From: an uncultured Bacteroidales bacterium
Lineage (GTDB): Bacteria > Bacteroidota > Bacteroidia > Bacteroidales > WCHB1-69
Assembly: GCA_905233585.1 (NCBI GenBank)
Contig: CAJOFD010000002.1
Coordinates: forward strand, 1-64,000
DNA length: 64,000 nucleotides
Direction: 5' to 3'
Both the position numbers and the translations under genes were made by a program. The notes beneath the pieces were generated by a model. That model was given only the letters and a program-made list of their open reading frames with translations, was not told the DNA's origin and did not search any database. Below, piece by piece: positions 1 to 8,710 of the stretch; position 1 is the stretch's first letter, and every line of letters begins with the position of its first letter.

Positions 1-53
1 AAAATTCGTAAAAGAATAGAACATTGAATTTTGGTTTATAATTAAAATATTTG

Positions 54-80
54 GGGACGATGTATATCGTCCCTTTTTTT
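54..80 (+). terminator. Intrinsic terminator of an off-window upstream gene
   Basis: An 8-bp perfect stem (GGGACGAT / ATCGTCCC, positions 54-61 and 66-73) is followed by seven T. The same stem and T run recur at 16182-16208, and both are followed by similar sequence, so this terminator belongs to a dispersed repeat. It would stop a rightward gene that ends before the window. Confidence 0.7.
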
Positions 81-84
81 GTTA

Positions 85-190
85 CGGCATTGAGGATGCT
101 GGAATATCCGTTCAATTTGAGATTTGAAAAAATGAGAGGTGAACAATACTTTGTTGGGCTGCCATATTATGGCAGCCGTATTTGTTTTTT
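85..190. repeat. Copy of a modular palindromic intergenic repeat
   Basis: Positions 85-120 resemble 16213-16250 (shared AATATCCGT core), and 157-177 form a perfect 9-bp hairpin (GGCTGCCAT / ATGGCAGCC) followed by GTATTTG. The hairpin and its flank recur at 55087-55115 in the same orientation and at 57123-57149 and 59600-59630 inverted. It lies between an off-window gene and the 3' end of the leftward YgiQ gene. Function is unknown. Confidence 0.65.
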
Positions 191-259
191 GTATAAACAC
201 AATCAATGTGTCAGAAAAGAAAACTTTCTTTGCTACACCCCCAAAAGTTTTTGCGGATT

Positions 260-2032
260 TTATTTGAATTTTTTTCGGGACGAATTGTTATGTTCAAAAA
301 AACAGCGGTTTTGGGCTTGCTTGGCTTCTTTTTTTGTTTCACAAAAGATTTTTTCGCCTGTATAGGGGTTTATTCCCGTGTAAAATATGGTGGAAGACAA
401 GGTCATCGGTGTTGGCGTAAAATCTTGTACTTGTTCAGGGTGAATGCCAATTTGATGTACTTTTTGAGACAGATGTTTCATATCTATTAACCTGCATGCT
501 GGATGAGAGGATATAAAATAAGGTACTATCTGTTGGTTCAAATGCAATTTTTTATTGATAGCGTCAAATTTTTGTTTAAACAATAAAAACTGGTCAAAAT
601 GGGGTTTTCTCATTAGGTCAAGCACGTGGTTTTCAGTGTGTTCAGGAGCAACTTTTAATCTGCCGGAAACGTGTTTGCGTATCAAAAGTTCGGTATATTC
701 GTCTATTTTGAACGAATGTACAATGTCTTTGTTGTTTTCCACAAGCATATCGTAACGGATGCCGCTGCCTATGGTTATCTTCTTTATATTGGGCAGGTTG
801 CCTGCCTGTTTGTATAAATCAATTAATGTTTGATGATTGTAATTGAGATTGGGACATTTTTGAGGAAATATACAAGAGGGTCTGGCGCAACGGTTGCACA
901 ATTGTTCGTTTTTGCCTTTCATATTGTACATATTTGCCGAAGGACCGCCCAAATCGCTGATATACCCCTTGAAATAAGGCATTTGCGTTATTTTCTTGAC
1001 TTCATTTAATATAGATGCTTGACTTCTGTTGGCGATAAATTTGCCTTGATGTGCAGAAATGGCACAAAAGCTGCAGCCTCCAAAGCACCCCCGATGTATA
1101 GTTACCGAATTTTGTATCATCACAAAAGCGGGAATTTCTCCTCGTTTCTCGTATCGCGGATGGGGCAAGCGGGTAAAAGGCAATTCGTAAATCTTGTCAA
1201 GTTCTTGTGTACTGATGGGTTCAAAAGGAGCATTGATGACAACAAAACTGTTTTCATAAGGTTCAACAAGCCTTTTGGCATATTTTTTATGTGATTCTGT
1301 TTCAAAAAGTTTAAAATTGTGGGCAAATGTGTTTTTGCTTTTCAAACAAGCCTGAAAACTGTGTAAAAACAACGTGTTTTCATCTTTTTGAACAGGTTGT
1401 TCTGTTGTATAAGCAATTTGAGGGATATGGAAAAAATCGGATTTTTGAGGGTTTGTTTTATGTTTAAAAACATCTAAAATAGCCTTAAGGGGTCTTTCTC
1501 CCATACCATATATCAACAAATCGGCTTTACTGTCTATTAGTATGCTCGGTTTTAACGCATCTGACCAATAGTCGTAATGTGTCAGTCGTCTTAAAGAGGC
1601 TTCAATGCCTCCAATCACAAGCAGGGAATCAGGGTAAAGTTGTTTAACAATATTGGCATATACTACGGTTGCATAATCGGGGCGGAATCCCGCAACATTG
1701 CCTGGAGTATATGCATCGGTGGATCGTAAGCGTTTGGCTGCGGTATAATGATTGACCATAGAGTCCATGCTACCGGAAGTAATTGCAAAAAATAATCGGG
1801 GTTTGCCATATCGTTTAAAATCCCGCAAATCATCTCGCCAGTTAGGTTGAGCAATTATCCCTACCTTGAATCCTTCTGCTTCGATAAGTCTTCCGATAAT
1901 TGCTGTACCAAAGGCGGGGTGGTCTATATAGGCATCTCCTGAAATCAGAACGACATCTAATTCGTCCCAACCGCGAATTTCAATCTCTTTCTTACTTAAC
2001 GGCAGCCATTGTTTTAAGTCTGTCATTGACAT
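260..2032 (-). CDS. YgiQ family radical SAM protein
   Basis: The product (590 aa) is a radical SAM enzyme of the YgiQ family, whose reaction is not established. An N-terminal cobalamin-binding-like region (about residues 25-180) precedes the radical SAM core. The 4Fe-4S cluster cysteines are Cys316, Cys320 and Cys323 (CFGGCSFC), directly after a TIHRG stretch typical of the family. A second cysteine group lies further on (CNRCARPSC...C). Length matches the family's usual 580-650 residues. It is the last gene of a tight leftward operon, starting 7 bp after the glycosyltransferase gene. An alternative ATG two codons downstream would change little. The 3' end is not followed by an obvious minus-strand terminator. 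Confidence 0.9.
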   Translation of the reverse strand: MSMTDLKQWLPLSKKEIEIRGWDELDVVLISGDAYIDHPAFGTAIIGRLIEAEGFKVGIIAQPNWRDDLRDFKRYGKPRLFFAITSGSMDSMVNHYTAAKRLRSTDAYTPGNVAGFRPDYATVVYANIVKQLYPDSLLVIGGIEASLRRLTHYDYWSDALKPSILIDSKADLLIYGMGERPLKAILDVFKHKTNPQKSDFFHIPQIAYTTEQPVQKDENTLFLHSFQACLKSKNTFAHNFKLFETESHKKYAKRLVEPYENSFVVINAPFEPISTQELDKIYELPFTRLPHPRYEKRGEIPAFVMIQNSVTIHRGCFGGCSFCAISAHQGKFIANRSQASILNEVKKITQMPYFKGYISDLGGPSANMYNMKGKNEQLCNRCARPSCIFPQKCPNLNYNHQTLIDLYKQAGNLPNIKKITIGSGIRYDMLVENNKDIVHSFKIDEYTELLIRKHVSGRLKVAPEHTENHVLDLMRKPHFDQFLLFKQKFDAINKKLHLNQQIVPYFISSHPACRLIDMKHLSQKVHQIGIHPEQVQDFTPTPMTLSSTIFYTGINPYTGEKIFCETKKEAKQAQNRCFFEHNNSSRKKFK

Positions 2033-2039
2033 GGCGATG

Positions 2040-2981
2040 TTATAAATCGAAATTCTTTTTCGCCGACATAAGATAACAAAGATACCCCAATTTATAGAGA
2101 TTGAAGATGGTAAGGTTGGGGTGTTTGCTTCTCAAATTCTTTAGCATGAGTGAACGCGTAAATCTATATAAGACACGGACGAAACCGACCGAATGAGTTT
2201 TTTCTAAGGCATGATAAAATTTTAACAATCTGATATATTTTATCAAACTATCTCTGTCAGGATATTGGTTTAATAAAATTTTCAAATTTTCCACCCCTTT
2301 TTCGGTTTTGTTCAAATAAGTATCGGTGTCATCTATGCCAATATGATACAAGGGATTGTCTATGTGAGTGATATGATAATTTCTTTTTTGTAATTCTATG
2401 CCTAATAGGGTGTCTTCATGTCCATAGTTTTTCAGCAATTCATTAAAACGAATTGACCAAAATAAATCTTTGTCAATCAAAAAATTAAATGAAGAAAATG
2501 AGGTAATTTCGTTCGCTGCTCTTTTGGTTTCATTTTTAGCATTTGCTTTCGACATTTTTTCTTCATATTTTTTGCCATATATCCAACGAAGCTTTGCATT
2601 TTGGGAGGGCTGTTCTTGTTTATAGGCAATACCTCCGCAAACAACTATGTCTTTTTTGTTGCAATAAGGAATATACCTATTAATATAGTTATCATCAACA
2701 ACTTCCGTGTCGCAATCCAAAAATAGGAGGTGTTTGTATTTAGCTTGTCCAGCCAAAAAATTGCGGGCAACAGCACGTCCTGCCGTTGTGGGTAATTCAA
2801 ACAAAGTTACCGATGGCAAATTCTTTAATTGTTGATTGATATGACAGACATTTTCATTGTCGGAAGCATCGTCCAGAAGTAATATTTCATATTCAATGCC
2901 AGTGGAAAGGGCTTGTTGGTGCAATGTTTGTACCAATTGGCGTGTGTCGCAGTTGTATATCGGTATGAGAATAGAAAGCAT
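2040..2981 (-). CDS. Family 2 glycosyltransferase
   Basis: The product (313 aa) is a GT-A fold glycosyltransferase, probably adding a sugar to a cell-surface glycan. The N-terminus carries the nucleotide-sugar fold (MLSILIPIYNCD, then LLLDDASDNEN with the first acidic pair), and LFLDCDTEVVDD near residue 90 provides the metal-binding DxD-type motif. A later GHEDTLLG segment fits the usual ED catalytic motif of GT2 enzymes. There is no membrane segment, so it should act at the inner face of the inner membrane. The gene follows the ABC ATPase gene after only 3 bp and precedes ygiQ, so the three are cotranscribed. Acceptor and donor cannot be read from the sequence. Confidence 0.87.
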   Translation of the reverse strand: MLSILIPIYNCDTRQLVQTLHQQALSTGIEYEILLLDDASDNENVCHINQQLKNLPSVTLFELPTTAGRAVARNFLAGQAKYKHLLFLDCDTEVVDDNYINRYIPYCNKKDIVVCGGIAYKQEQPSQNAKLRWIYGKKYEEKMSKANAKNETKRAANEITSFSSFNFLIDKDLFWSIRFNELLKNYGHEDTLLGIELQKRNYHITHIDNPLYHIGIDDTDTYLNKTEKGVENLKILLNQYPDRDSLIKYIRLLKFYHALEKTHSVGFVRVLYRFTRSLMLKNLRSKHPNLTIFNLYKLGYLCYLMSAKKNFDL

Positions 2982-2984
2982 GTT

Positions 2985-3737
2985 TTATTCAAGTACTTTT
3001 CCGTTTTCAATTTTAATTACCCTTGAAGGTATTTGATTGATAATGAGATAATCGTGTGTTGCTATCAAAACAGATGTGCCTTTTTGGGTAATGTCTCTAA
3101 AAAGAGAAAAAATATCGTAAGAAGTTTCAGGGTCAAGATTTCCCGTAGGTTCGTCTGCCAAAATAATTTTAGGGTTATTCATTAATGCTCGGGCAATACA
3201 AACGCGTTGTTGTTCTCCTCCTGAAAGTTGGTGGGGCATTTTATAGCCCTTGGTTGCCAATCCCACCAAAGCCAAAACTTCTTCTATGCGTTGTTTGCGT
3301 GCATTTTTGTCTTTCCAATCGGTAACTTTTGCGATAAAATTCAAATTATCGTAAACGCTACGGTCTTGCAGAAGTTGAAAATCTTGAAAAACTATACCTA
3401 AATTTCTTCTTAATTTTTGAATGTTTTTGGATTTTATATTTCTAAGGTCAAAACCTGCAATTTTCACTGTTCCGTCAACGGCAGGTACATCTCCATAAAG
3501 CAATTTCAGCAAATTGCTTTTACCCGAACCTGTTTTCCCGACAATGTAAACCAATTCACCTGCCTTGATGGTAAAACTCACTTGATTTAAAATTAAATTT
3601 TTCCCTTGATAAACATTTGCTTTATCAATATGGATAATAAAATCTTCTGCATTTGGGGTATCAATAACAGATTTTCCTTCTGTATTTTCCACAGAAGCAT
3701 TTGATGATTGTTCTAATGTTTGTTCTGCGTTTGACAT
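2985..3737 (-). CDS. ftsE: ABC transporter ATPase, FtsE type
   Basis: The product (250 aa) has a complete ABC nucleotide-binding domain: Walker A GKTGSGKS at residues 67-74, Q-loop near 118 (VFQDFQLL), signature LSGGEQQ at 171-177, Walker B IILADE at 191-196 with the following PTGNLDP, and the H-loop ATHD. This pattern matches FtsE, which with the membrane protein FtsX regulates septal peptidoglycan hydrolysis. The first 30 residues are an acidic, Ser/Asn-rich extension not found in most FtsE proteins. No ftsX gene lies beside it. It is the first gene of the leftward operon with the GT2 and ygiQ. MacB/LolD-type ATPases are the main alternative. Confidence 0.8.
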   Translation of the reverse strand: MSNAEQTLEQSSNASVENTEGKSVIDTPNAEDFIIHIDKANVYQGKNLILNQVSFTIKAGELVYIVGKTGSGKSNLLKLLYGDVPAVDGTVKIAGFDLRNIKSKNIQKLRRNLGIVFQDFQLLQDRSVYDNLNFIAKVTDWKDKNARKQRIEEVLALVGLATKGYKMPHQLSGGEQQRVCIARALMNNPKIILADEPTGNLDPETSYDIFSLFRDITQKGTSVLIATHDYLIINQIPSRVIKIENGKVLE

Positions 3738-3751
3738 AAAAATAATTTTGG

Positions 3752-3759
3752 CAAAGATA
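3752..3759 (-). promoter_or_regulatory. -7 box for the ftsE-GT2-ygiQ operon
   Basis: Read on the minus strand this is TATCTTTG, a perfect match to the Bacteroidota -7 consensus TAnnTTTG, 14 bp upstream of the ftsE start codon. No good -33 TTTG was found at the usual distance. Confidence 0.6.
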
Positions 3760-4186
3760 ACATTTTTTGTTCAATATTAGCCTATTAAAACTAAGAACTT
3801 TTATTTGTTTGATACAAAGCACGTCGGCTATATTTTTTATGTATATATTTCATGTTTTCACTGAGTTTATTCTTTTTACATAACAAATATTGGTAGTAGG
3901 TTGTTGGCTTGAACATACAAAAATATATATATTGTAGTAGAGGAAAGTTTGTATGGCGAAAAAAGAGTTTTTCTCAAAAAAATATGTCCTAAAAAAATGC
4001 AATGTTGATAATTTTTTCTCTATGCCGTTTGTAAGGTTGTTAAACCAATGATTTTAAATGATTAGATATATCTATTTGATTGTCAATGTTTTATTTATAT
4101 ATATTTGAATTTAAGTGCTTTAATTTTAACTAAAAATAGTTAATAAAAATTAGTGTGAAATATGCTGAAGTGTTTGTTTATAGTGT
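3760..4186. other. Divergent intergenic region between ftsE and nrdD
   Basis: This AT-rich stretch separates the leftward ftsE operon from the rightward nrdDG operon. It carries a -7 box at each end and no ORF, tRNA or strong hairpin. It is long enough to hold regulatory sites for nrdD, but no NrdR box was recognised. Confidence 0.5.
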
Positions 4187-4194
4187 TATCTTTG
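4187..4194 (+). promoter_or_regulatory. -7 box for nrdDG
   Basis: TATCTTTG matches the Bacteroidota -7 consensus and lies 71 bp before the nrdD start, giving a leader of roughly 65 nt. Confidence 0.6.
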
Positions 4195-4265
4195 TAAAAC
4201 CATACGGATTCCTTTATGGAAAAGTGTAAAATCAAATAAATAAACAATTTAATGACAAAATAATT

Positions 4266-6437
4266 ATGCTTGTTGTAAAAAGAGATAATACTGCACAAAA
4301 GTACGACCAAACAAAAATCTACAAAGCGATTGAAGCAGCGTTCAATGCGGTTTGTGAACCATATCAGGCGGGCGAAATAGAAAGCATTATTGGTTCGCTA
4401 AAGTTGTATAATTTCATTAATATAGAAAGTATCTCCGACCAAGTTGAAAGGGAGTTGATGCATAGAAATTATTATAATGTAGCCAAGGCTTTTATTCTTT
4501 ATAGAGAAAAACGTCGTTCTGCCCGTGAATTGGAAAAGAAAAAAACATATATCGGTCGTTATATCAAAGCAAAAAATGCAGCAACAGGCAGTGATTTCGA
4601 TTCCAATGCCAATGTAACGGAAAAAAATATTGCCACTTTGAATGGAGAGCTTTTCAAAGGAGACGTTATTAAATTGAACCGTTCCAGACTGACAGACAAA
4701 ATTAGGGAAATGTATGGTGAAGATTTGGCAAAAGAATATATCCGTCAGTTGGAAAAACACGAATTGTACAAGCATGATGAAACTTCTATTTTCCCTTATT
4801 GTGTGGCCGTAACTATGTATCCTATGTTATTGGACGGCTTGCAAAAAATGGGTGGTATTTCAACTCCCCCAAAACATTTGAGAAGTTTCTGCGGCATTTT
4901 TGTCAATATGGTATTTACCATTGCTTCTCAATTTGCAGGGGCGGTGGCTACTCCTGAATTTTTAATGTATTTCGACTATTTCTGCAGAAAAGAATGGGGA
5001 GATGATTATACTCAACATTTAAATGATATTGTTGAAAAAAGCATAGATAAAGACAGAACAATAAAAGATGTCATTTTTGATTATTTCCAGAATGTTGTTT
5101 ATTATTTGAATCAACCGGCGGCTGCCCGCAATTTCCAATCTGTTTTCTGGAATATCAGTTATTTCGATAGTTATTATTTTCAAGGCGTGTTTGGCGATTT
5201 CGCTTTCCCAGACGGGACAAGACCTATTTGGGAATCTTTAGACGCTTTGCAAAGATTGTTTATGAAATGGTTTAACAAAGAAAGAACAAAACAAATATTG
5301 ACTTTCCCTGTTGAAACAATGGCTTTGCTTACTGACGGTAACGATGTGAAAGACAAGTCTTACGGTGATTTTACAGCAGAAATGTATGCAGAAGGTCATT
5401 CTTTCTTTACCTATATGTCTGACTCTGCCGATAGTTTGAGTTCTTGTTGCCGTTTGCGTAACGAAATGCAAGACAATCAATTCAGTTATTCATTAGGTGC
5501 TGGTGGTGTGGCTACCGGTTCCAAATCAGTGATGACACTTAATATCAATCGTTTAGTGCAAGATGCTATCAATCAAAGAAAAGATGTTTTAGAGTATTTG
5601 CGTGAACAGGTTAAAAAAGTACATTGTTATCAAACGGCTTTTAATGAATTGTTAAAAGACTTTTATCATGCACACATGCTTACCGTTTATGAAGCTGGAT
5701 TTATTTCCTTGGATAAACAATATTTGACTATTGGTGTAAATGGTGTGGTTGAAGCAGCCGAATTTTTGGGAATACAAGTTAGTGATAATAATGATTATAG
5801 AGAATTTATCCAATCTATATTGCAGACTATTTCCGATGAAAACAAAGCGGCCCGTACAAAAGATTTGATGTTCAATACCGAATTTGTGCCTGCTGAAAAT
5901 CTTGGTGTAAAACATGCCAATTGGGACAAGGCAGACGGCTACAAAGTATCAAGAGATTGTTACAATAGTTATTTCTATGTAGTAGAAGACGATTCACTGA
6001 CGATCTTTGATAAATTTAAATTGCATGGCAAAGAATATGTCCAATATTTAGATGGCGGTTCTGCATTGCACATGAATTTAGAAGAACATTTGTCAGTTTC
6101 CCAATATAGAAATCTATTAAGATTAGCTGCAGTTGAAGGTACAAACTATTTCACTTTTAATATCCCCAATACAATTTGTAACAATAGCGATTGTAAACAT
6201 ATAGACAAACGTTATTTGCATCAATGTCCTGTTTGCGGAAGTGAAAATGTAAGTTGGGCAACTAGGGTTATAGGTTATTTGAAACGTATTGATCATTTCT
6301 CTCATGACAGACAAATAGAGGCTTCGAAGCGATTCTACGCTCCCAAGAATAGTCCAATGGGAGAATGCAAGCACGGACACAATCATGAACATAGCCATCA
6401 ACATGTTCAAACACAGGTTGAAAAGGCCGAAATATAA
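4266..6437 (+). CDS. nrdD: Anaerobic ribonucleoside-triphosphate reductase (class III)
   Basis: The product (723 aa) reduces ribonucleoside triphosphates to deoxyribonucleotides by glycyl-radical chemistry under anaerobic conditions. The first ~90 residues are an ATP-cone allosteric domain. The radical site is Gly670 in RVIGYLK. Cys638, Cys643, Cys654 and Cys657 form the zinc site just before it. A Ser-Cys-Cys-Arg segment (SSCCRLR) lies mid-protein. After the radical loop the chain runs 53 more residues and ends in a His-rich tail (CKHGHNHEHSHQH), longer than in typical NrdD. The stop overlaps the nrdG start by one base, so reductase and activase are translationally coupled. Confidence 0.95.
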   Translation: MLVVKRDNTAQKYDQTKIYKAIEAAFNAVCEPYQAGEIESIIGSLKLYNFINIESISDQVERELMHRNYYNVAKAFILYREKRRSARELEKKKTYIGRYIKAKNAATGSDFDSNANVTEKNIATLNGELFKGDVIKLNRSRLTDKIREMYGEDLAKEYIRQLEKHELYKHDETSIFPYCVAVTMYPMLLDGLQKMGGISTPPKHLRSFCGIFVNMVFTIASQFAGAVATPEFLMYFDYFCRKEWGDDYTQHLNDIVEKSIDKDRTIKDVIFDYFQNVVYYLNQPAAARNFQSVFWNISYFDSYYFQGVFGDFAFPDGTRPIWESLDALQRLFMKWFNKERTKQILTFPVETMALLTDGNDVKDKSYGDFTAEMYAEGHSFFTYMSDSADSLSSCCRLRNEMQDNQFSYSLGAGGVATGSKSVMTLNINRLVQDAINQRKDVLEYLREQVKKVHCYQTAFNELLKDFYHAHMLTVYEAGFISLDKQYLTIGVNGVVEAAEFLGIQVSDNNDYREFIQSILQTISDENKAARTKDLMFNTEFVPAENLGVKHANWDKADGYKVSRDCYNSYFYVVEDDSLTIFDKFKLHGKEYVQYLDGGSALHMNLEEHLSVSQYRNLLRLAAVEGTNYFTFNIPNTICNNSDCKHIDKRYLHQCPVCGSENVSWATRVIGYLKRIDHFSHDRQIEASKRFYAPKNSPMGECKHGHNHEHSHQHVQTQVEKAEI

Positions 6438-6904
6438 TGAAATATTATAATTATGACATTGTTTTTCAGGAAATTCCTGATGAAACAACATTAGCGTTCA
6501 ATATTACAAATTGTCCTTGCTTTTGCAAAGAATGTCATAGTCCGTTTTTGGCAGAAGATATAGGTACATCCTTAACAGAAGAAACCATTGATGATATATT
6601 AAAAAAATACATCAATGGTTTAACTTGTGTTGCCTTTATGGGGGGGGATGCCGATGTGCAGGCTGTCAACAATTTGGCAAAATGGGTCAAAACACAATAT
6701 AATTTAAAAACGGCGTGGTATTCAGGTAGAGAAACATTGTCCGATTTATTTCAACCCCAATTTTTCGATTATGTGAAGATAGGTCCCTATAAACCAGAAT
6801 GTGGGGCATTGGACAAGCCGACAACCAATCAAAGATTGTATAGAATAAAACATATTAACGATACTTGCGAGTTGGAGGATATAACTGCAAAGTTCAGAAA
6901 ATAG
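6437..6904 (+). CDS. nrdG: Anaerobic ribonucleotide reductase activating protein
   Basis: The product (155 aa) is the radical SAM activase that installs the glycyl radical on NrdD using SAM and a 4Fe-4S cluster. The cluster motif CxxxCxxC lies near residues 29-36, in a segment written CPCFCKEC that also holds one extra cysteine. A GGD motif (FMGGDAD) matches the GGE-like SAM-binding element of small activases. The length is normal for the family. It overlaps nrdD by one base. No clear terminator follows before the next promoter at 7040. Confidence 0.93.
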   Translation: MKYYNYDIVFQEIPDETTLAFNITNCPCFCKECHSPFLAEDIGTSLTEETIDDILKKYINGLTCVAFMGGDADVQAVNNLAKWVKTQYNLKTAWYSGRETLSDLFQPQFFDYVKIGPYKPECGALDKPTTNQRLYRIKHINDTCELEDITAKFRK

Positions 6905-7039
6905 AAATATGTACAGGAGGGGGATGAAAATAAGTATGACCGATGCGTATGAAGTGAATCTCCAAAATAAACAGAAAAGGAGTATTATTTTGTAATAACT
7001 TTATTGTACAATTTGCTTCTTAATTTTAGGAAAAAATGA

Positions 7040-7047
7040 TACTTTTG
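7040..7047 (+). promoter_or_regulatory. -7 box for the PurF-like gene
   Basis: TACTTTTG fits TAnnTTTG and lies 46 bp upstream of the start codon. A TTTG at 7012-7015 could serve as -33 element, though the 24-bp gap is slightly long. Confidence 0.5.
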
Positions 7048-7093
7048 CAGACGTAAATTATCGTATTTTTTTTAATAATCAATAATAAATAAT

Positions 7094-8500
7094 ATGGGAG
7101 GTTTTTTCGGAGTTGCATCTAAACATGCATGTGTAGAGGATTTGTTTTATGGTATAGATTATCATTCACATTTAGGTACTAAACGTGGAGGAATGGTTAC
7201 CATGGAAAATGGTGTTTTTTATCGTTCTATACATAATATTGAAAATACCTATTTCCGCAGCAAATTTGGTGATGAGTTGGATAAATTCAAAGGAAATTGC
7301 GGAATAGGTGTTATTAGTGATACAGATGCACAGCCGATAGTGGTCAATTCACATTTGGGACGATTTGCCATCGTTACAGTGGCGCGCATTAATAATATTG
7401 CAGAGTTAGAAGCAGAATGTCTTTCGCTTAATCAGCAATTTACAGAATTGAGTTCGGGTACAACCAATCCTACAGAATTGATAGCCTTAATGATTACTCA
7501 AGGAAAAGATTTTGTGGACGGCATACAAAATGTTTACAAAAAAGTAAAGGGTTCGTGTTCTATGTTGATACTTACCGACAATGGTATCATTGCAGCGAGA
7601 GATTATTATGGACGCACTCCTATAGTGATAGGGAAAAATCAAAATGGCTATGTACTTGCTTTTGAAAGTCATAGTTTTGCAAATATGGATTATGAAGTAG
7701 AACAATTTGTAGGTCCGGGAGAGATAGTCCGGGTTTCTCCTTATGGCTGCCAACAATTGTTAGCCCCTAATGATAAAATGCAAATATGTTCATTCTTATG
7801 GATATATTATGGATTTCCTGCAACACAGTATGAGCAAATAAATGTTGAAAATGCCCGTTATATAGGCGGTTATGAATTGGGAAAATCTGATGATGTAGAA
7901 GCCGATTTTGTTTCGGCTATTCCTGATTCAGGTATAGGAATGGCATTGGGTTATGCGATGGGGAAAGGTATTCCTTATCAAAGGGGTATAGTAAAATATA
8001 CTCCTACATGGTCACGTAGTTTTATGCCTTCTTCACAAATAATGCGAGAACATGTGGCTAAAATGAAACTTTTGCCCAATAGAGCATTGCTTTCCGGCAA
8101 AAAAGTGGTGATGTGCGATGATAGTATAGTACGGGGTACTCAATTGAAAGACAATGTGAAAATGATATATAATTATGGGGCAAAAGAGGTACATATCCGT
8201 ATAAGTTGTCCGCCATTGCTCTATGGATGTAATTATCTGAATTTTTCCGCTTCCAAAACAGAAATGGAACTTATCACACGCAGGGTAATAAAAGAATTGG
8301 AGGGCGATAGTAATAAAAATTTACATCTTTATCGTGATGAAACGACCAAAGAATATGCCAACATGGTGGAAATATTGCGGAAACATATAGGGGTTGATAC
8401 GCTTAAATTCAATACCTTATCAACGATTGCAAGAACGATAGGTTTGCCTAAAGAACGGATATGCACTCATTGCTTTGATGGTTCGAGTTATGGAGAATAA
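7094..8500 (+). CDS. PurF-like amidophosphoribosyltransferase homologue without nucleophile cysteine
   Basis: The product (468 aa) has the PurF architecture: an N-terminal glutaminase (Ntn) domain (about 1-230) and a C-terminal phosphoribosyltransferase domain with the PRPP loop VVMCDDSIVRGTQ at 338-350 and the IPDSG motif at 276-280. Canonical PurF begins Met-Cys-Gly, and the processed Cys attacks glutamine. Here the protein begins MGGFFGV, so the nucleophile is Gly. RGG at 31-33 and other Ntn elements remain. A CxxC lies near the C-terminus (RICTHCF). From memory, Bacteroidales carry a second PurF-like protein with this start. It may use ammonia or have a different role. The biochemical activity is not established by sequence. 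The gene is monocistronic between its own promoter and a terminator at 8525. Confidence 0.82.
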   Translation: MGGFFGVASKHACVEDLFYGIDYHSHLGTKRGGMVTMENGVFYRSIHNIENTYFRSKFGDELDKFKGNCGIGVISDTDAQPIVVNSHLGRFAIVTVARINNIAELEAECLSLNQQFTELSSGTTNPTELIALMITQGKDFVDGIQNVYKKVKGSCSMLILTDNGIIAARDYYGRTPIVIGKNQNGYVLAFESHSFANMDYEVEQFVGPGEIVRVSPYGCQQLLAPNDKMQICSFLWIYYGFPATQYEQINVENARYIGGYELGKSDDVEADFVSAIPDSGIGMALGYAMGKGIPYQRGIVKYTPTWSRSFMPSSQIMREHVAKMKLLPNRALLSGKKVVMCDDSIVRGTQLKDNVKMIYNYGAKEVHIRISCPPLLYGCNYLNFSASKTEMELITRRVIKELEGDSNKNLHLYRDETTKEYANMVEILRKHIGVDTLKFNTLSTIARTIGLPKERICTHCFDGSSYGE

Positions 8501-8524
8501 ATGGGAAACAATTAATGATAATAA

Positions 8525-8563
8525 TAGAGGAAATGCAGCAAATGGCGTTTCCTCTATTTTTTT
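8525..8563 (+). terminator. Terminator after the PurF-like gene
   Basis: A 9-bp stem TAGAGGAAA / TTTCCTCTA (8525-8533 and 8548-8556) is followed by seven T, 25 bp after the stop codon. Confidence 0.8.
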
Positions 8564-8673
8564 GCAAAATGTTAATATTTTGTTGAAATAAATATTTATT
8601 TGATTTTCAGTTTATTATAAAATATTGGATATAAAATATTGATCTTATTGCTGTGTTTTACAAAATATTTTAT

Positions 8674-8681
8674 TACCTTTG
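8674..8681 (+). promoter_or_regulatory. -7 box for the membrane protein gene at 8711
   Basis: TACCTTTG matches the -7 consensus 29 bp before the start codon. A weak TTG at 8648-8650 could be the -33 element. Confidence 0.6.
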
Positions 8682-8710
8682 TATTCTTTTAGAGATATAA
8701 TATATAGTGC

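Noticed and set aside
51-490. Two short plus-strand ORFs at the window start.
   Set aside because: One spans a terminator and repeat; the other is opposite the YgiQ 3' end. Neither shows a known protein pattern.
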